From the NCBI GenBank assembly GCA_046339595.1, contig JBKDUF010000079.1, positions 1-64,000 on the forward strand: DNA of 64,000 nt, read 5' to 3'. This DNA is from Ga0077527 sp021300125. GTDB lineage: Bacteria; Pseudomonadota; Gammaproteobacteria; Burkholderiales; SG8-41. The notes under the pieces were generated by a model, which did no database searches, had not been told where the DNA came from, and saw nothing but the letters and a program-made list of their open reading frames with translations. Made by a program: the position numbers and the translations under genes. Below, piece after piece: positions 61,982 through 64,000 of the stretch (its first letter is position 1; every line of letters starts with the position of its first letter).

Positions 61982-64000
61982 TTACTTGATGCAGACTGCG
62001 CGGACCTGCTTCATGTCGGTGATGCCCATGAGCACCTTTTCAATGCCGTCCTGCTTCAGGGTGCGCATGCCGTCATTGAGGCAGGTGGCAAGCATTTCGG
62101 CAACCCGCGCATGTTCCGCGATGTTTTTCTTCAACGCGTCAGTGCCGACCAGCAACTCGTGCAGGCCGACGCGGCCTTTGTAGCCGCTGCCGCCGCAGAC
62201 TTCGCAGCCCACCGCCTCGTGAATCACCAGCTTGCCGTTCTTGTTGCCGTAGTTGGCAATCCACTCTTCAAGCAGCTTCTCTTCCTGCCCCTTGGGATCA
62301 TTCTTCCAGCTGGTGGTGTTCTTGAGCTCGAGCGCGAATTCCGCGATCAGCGCATGGATTTCATCCGGCGTCGCTTCATGGGGCTTCTTGCACTTCCCGC
62401 ACAGGCGCTTGGCCAGGCGCTGCGCGAGGATGCCCAGCAGCGCGTCGGCGAAGTTGAACGGATCCATGCCCATGTCGAGCAGGCGGATGATCGATTCGGG
62501 TGCGCTGTTCGTGTGCAGGGTGGCAAATACCAGGTGGCCGGTCAGCGAGGCTTCAATTCCGGTACCGGTGGTTTCCTTGTCCCGCATCTCGCCAACCATG
62601 ATGATGTCCGGGTCCGCGCGCAGAAAGGCCTTCATAGCCACCGCGAAGGTCATGCCCGCCTTCGGATTCATCTGCACCTGGCGCAGACCCTTCTGCGTGA
62701 TCTCCACCGGATCCTCGGCGGTCCATATCTTGGTATCAGGGGTGTTCAGGTAGCCGAGCACCGAATGCAGCGTGGTGGTCTTGCCCGAACCGGTGGGCCC
62801 GCAGACGAAAAACAGGCCGTAGGGCTTGGACACCGTCGCCTTCAGGGTTTCCAGGTTGTTCTTGGTCAGGCCCAGTTTGTCCAGCGGGATCGGCTCGCCG
62901 GCGGCAAGGATACGCATCACGATGTCCTCGACGCCGCCAGCGGAGGGTATCGTCGCCACGCGCAGTTCGATGTCGAGGGGGCCGAATTTCTTGAACTTGA
63001 TCTTGCCGTCCTGCGGCCGCCGGCGCTCGGAAATGTCGAGGTCGCACATGATCTTCAGGCGCGCCGAGATGGCGTTGCGGTAGCTCGCCGGAATCTGGAT
63101 GTAGGGCACCAGAGAGCCGTCCTTGCGGAAGCGGATTTCGGTCTTGGCCTTGCCCGGATAGGGCTCGATGTGGATGTCCGAGGCGCCCTGCTGGTAAGCG
63201 TCGATGATGACCTTGTTGACCAGCTTGACCAGCTCGTTGTCCGCCGCGGCCGAAGCGACATCCTCGCCGCCGCCTTCTCCGCTTTCAATCTCTTCGTCGA
63301 GCGTGCCTAGCAGGTCGTCGATGTTCCCGGAGTCCTCCAGCGCGGAGCTGATGCCGAAAAGCTGTTCAAGCGTGTTGGCAAATTCCTTGTTGGTGGTGAC
63401 GCGGTAGACGATCTTGCTCTTGGGATAGACGTTGGCGACCATGCGCGAAGCCTTGACCCGTTCGGGATCGAGCGCCATCACCAGGATGCCGTCCTTGGTG
63501 TCCTCCAGCGGAACCCACTGATTGGTCAGGCAGAACTCGCGGTTCATGTTCTTCATCAGGTCAGGCGACTTGATGCGGTCCTGCTTGAAGGACTCGTAAG
63601 GCACGCCGAAGTAGCCGGCCAGCGCCTCGCCCAGTGCCGGCAGCTTGACCTGGAATTCGTCGGTGAGCACGGTTTCCACATCAAGGTTCTTGCGCCGCGC
63701 CGAGCGTTGCGCGAGTTCGAGTTCCTCCGCTGAAATCACTGCATTGGTGACCAAGCCGTCATATTTGCTGTGCACCTGCATCATCGGGCCCTGGCGCTGG
63801 CGGAACGCGATCGCCAGGGTCTCGGTCAGCGAATACACACCCTCTTCCATCATCGGCGGGAAGGGGGTGCCGGCCTTGTTGTTGATGATCTGCACGACGC
63901 CGATCAGGTCCTTCGTCTTGGCCTCGATCACCGGCGCCACCAGCATCTGCTTGGTGCGATAGCCGGTCTTGGCGTCCACCGCCTTAAGGAAATTGAGCTG
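61982..64000 (-). CDS. GAF-containing GspE/PilB-type secretion/pilus ATPase, partial
   Basis: 672 residues visible; the frame is open to the right edge, where sequence QLNFLKAVDAKTGYR continues a GAF domain, so the N-terminus is missing. A MshEN-like/GspE N-terminal segment follows (LTDEFQVKLPALGEALAGYFGVPYE). The ATPase has Walker A GPTGSGKTTTLHSVLG, Asp box, VGEMRDKETTG (Walker B) and HTNSAPESIIRL. A zinc tetracysteine is in CGKCKKP...CEVCGGSGYKGRVGLHELL. Type IV pilus or type II secretion motor is likely, but a GAF domain is unusual for PilB. Confidence 0.88.
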   Translation of the reverse strand, partial: QLNFLKAVDAKTGYRTKQMLVAPVIEAKTKDLIGVVQIINNKAGTPFPPMMEEGVYSLTETLAIAFRQRQGPMMQVHSKYDGLVTNAVISAEELELAQRSARRKNLDVETVLTDEFQVKLPALGEALAGYFGVPYESFKQDRIKSPDLMKNMNREFCLTNQWVPLEDTKDGILVMALDPERVKASRMVANVYPKSKIVYRVTTNKEFANTLEQLFGISSALEDSGNIDDLLGTLDEEIESGEGGGEDVASAAADNELVKLVNKVIIDAYQQGASDIHIEPYPGKAKTEIRFRKDGSLVPYIQIPASYRNAISARLKIMCDLDISERRRPQDGKIKFKKFGPLDIELRVATIPSAGGVEDIVMRILAAGEPIPLDKLGLTKNNLETLKATVSKPYGLFFVCGPTGSGKTTTLHSVLGYLNTPDTKIWTAEDPVEITQKGLRQVQMNPKAGMTFAVAMKAFLRADPDIIMVGEMRDKETTGTGIEASLTGHLVFATLHTNSAPESIIRLLDMGMDPFNFADALLGILAQRLAKRLCGKCKKPHEATPDEIHALIAEFALELKNTTSWKNDPKGQEEKLLEEWIANYGNKNGKLVIHEAVGCEVCGGSGYKGRVGLHELLVGTDALKKNIAEHARVAEMLATCLNDGMRTLKQDGIEKVLMGITDMKQVRAVCIK

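Overview
The window looks like one contiguous piece of a high-GC betaproteobacterial chromosome. The evidence is gene content and order: ispB next to rplU-rpmA-obgE-proB, a CNP1-like gene, rppH and proS; ilvIHC-psd-pssA-leuA; an ECF sigma factor followed by DUF3619, DUF3106 and RDD genes; lptGF divergent from pepA-holC-valS; and ampD beside pilRS. I see no insertion sequence, prophage, CRISPR array or rRNA. The only tRNA is tRNA-Pro(CGG). Both ends cut genes: fumC on the left and a GAF-GspE/PilB-type ATPase on the right. The genus cannot be read from this alone.

Layout. 1-6.5 kb: fumC (partial), the fused malic enzyme maeB, a proline iminopeptidase, a fumarylacetoacetate-hydrolase-family enzyme, a PhaM-like protein, a cyclophilin-fold protein and a lytic transglycosylase. 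6.8-11.4 kb: an ECF sigma / membrane partner / small oxidoreductase-like operon, a gene preceded by a 126-bp tandem duplication of its own 5' end, ltaE, a lysine-rich histone-H1-like protein and a DUF2442 protein. 11.6-15.9 kb: class I ribonucleotide reductase nrdAB with a readable promoter and tandem NrdR-type boxes. 16-20 kb: ampD, pilR, pilS, a small PP0621-type protein and the tRNA. 20.1-32.2 kb: ispB divergent from rplU-rpmA-obgE-proB; CNP1-like; a rubrerythrin / Fe-S oxidoreductase / DUF3501 operon; rppH; a spermidine-synthase-like enzyme; proS; a second lytic transglycosylase; a WrbA-like flavoprotein; DUF2069.

32.3-38.9 kb: branched-chain amino acid synthesis (ilvI, ilvH, ilvC, leuA) with phosphatidylethanolamine synthesis (psd, pssA) between; leuA has its own promoter and a candidate Leu-rich leader peptide. 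39-49.8 kb: an ECF sigma operon, the LPS exporter genes lptF and lptG, pepA, holC, valS (in frame with an upstream reading frame) and an MFS exporter. 49.8-55 kb: DUF4126, TusA-like, a Ser/Thr kinase with a cyclic-nucleotide-binding domain, an M48 protease, moaC and orphan soxYZ. 55-64 kb: a type IV pilus neighbourhood: O-antigen-ligase-like protein, pilin pilA with a sigma-54 promoter, a TPR/glycosyltransferase-like protein, a small conserved protein, a GAF/HD-GYP protein and a GAF/GspE-type ATPase.

How parts fit together. PilS and PilR (16.6-19.6 kb) are the expected regulators of the sigma-54 promoter at pilA (57.5 kb). The O-ligase and TPR/glycosyltransferase genes flanking pilA suggest pilin glycosylation. 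Two short-repeat phenomena stand out against ordinary housekeeping content: the 126-bp gene-start triplication near 8.6 kb, and an AT-rich motif of about 24 bp seen at least five or six times, mostly at gene ends, several copies of which match the IHF consensus.
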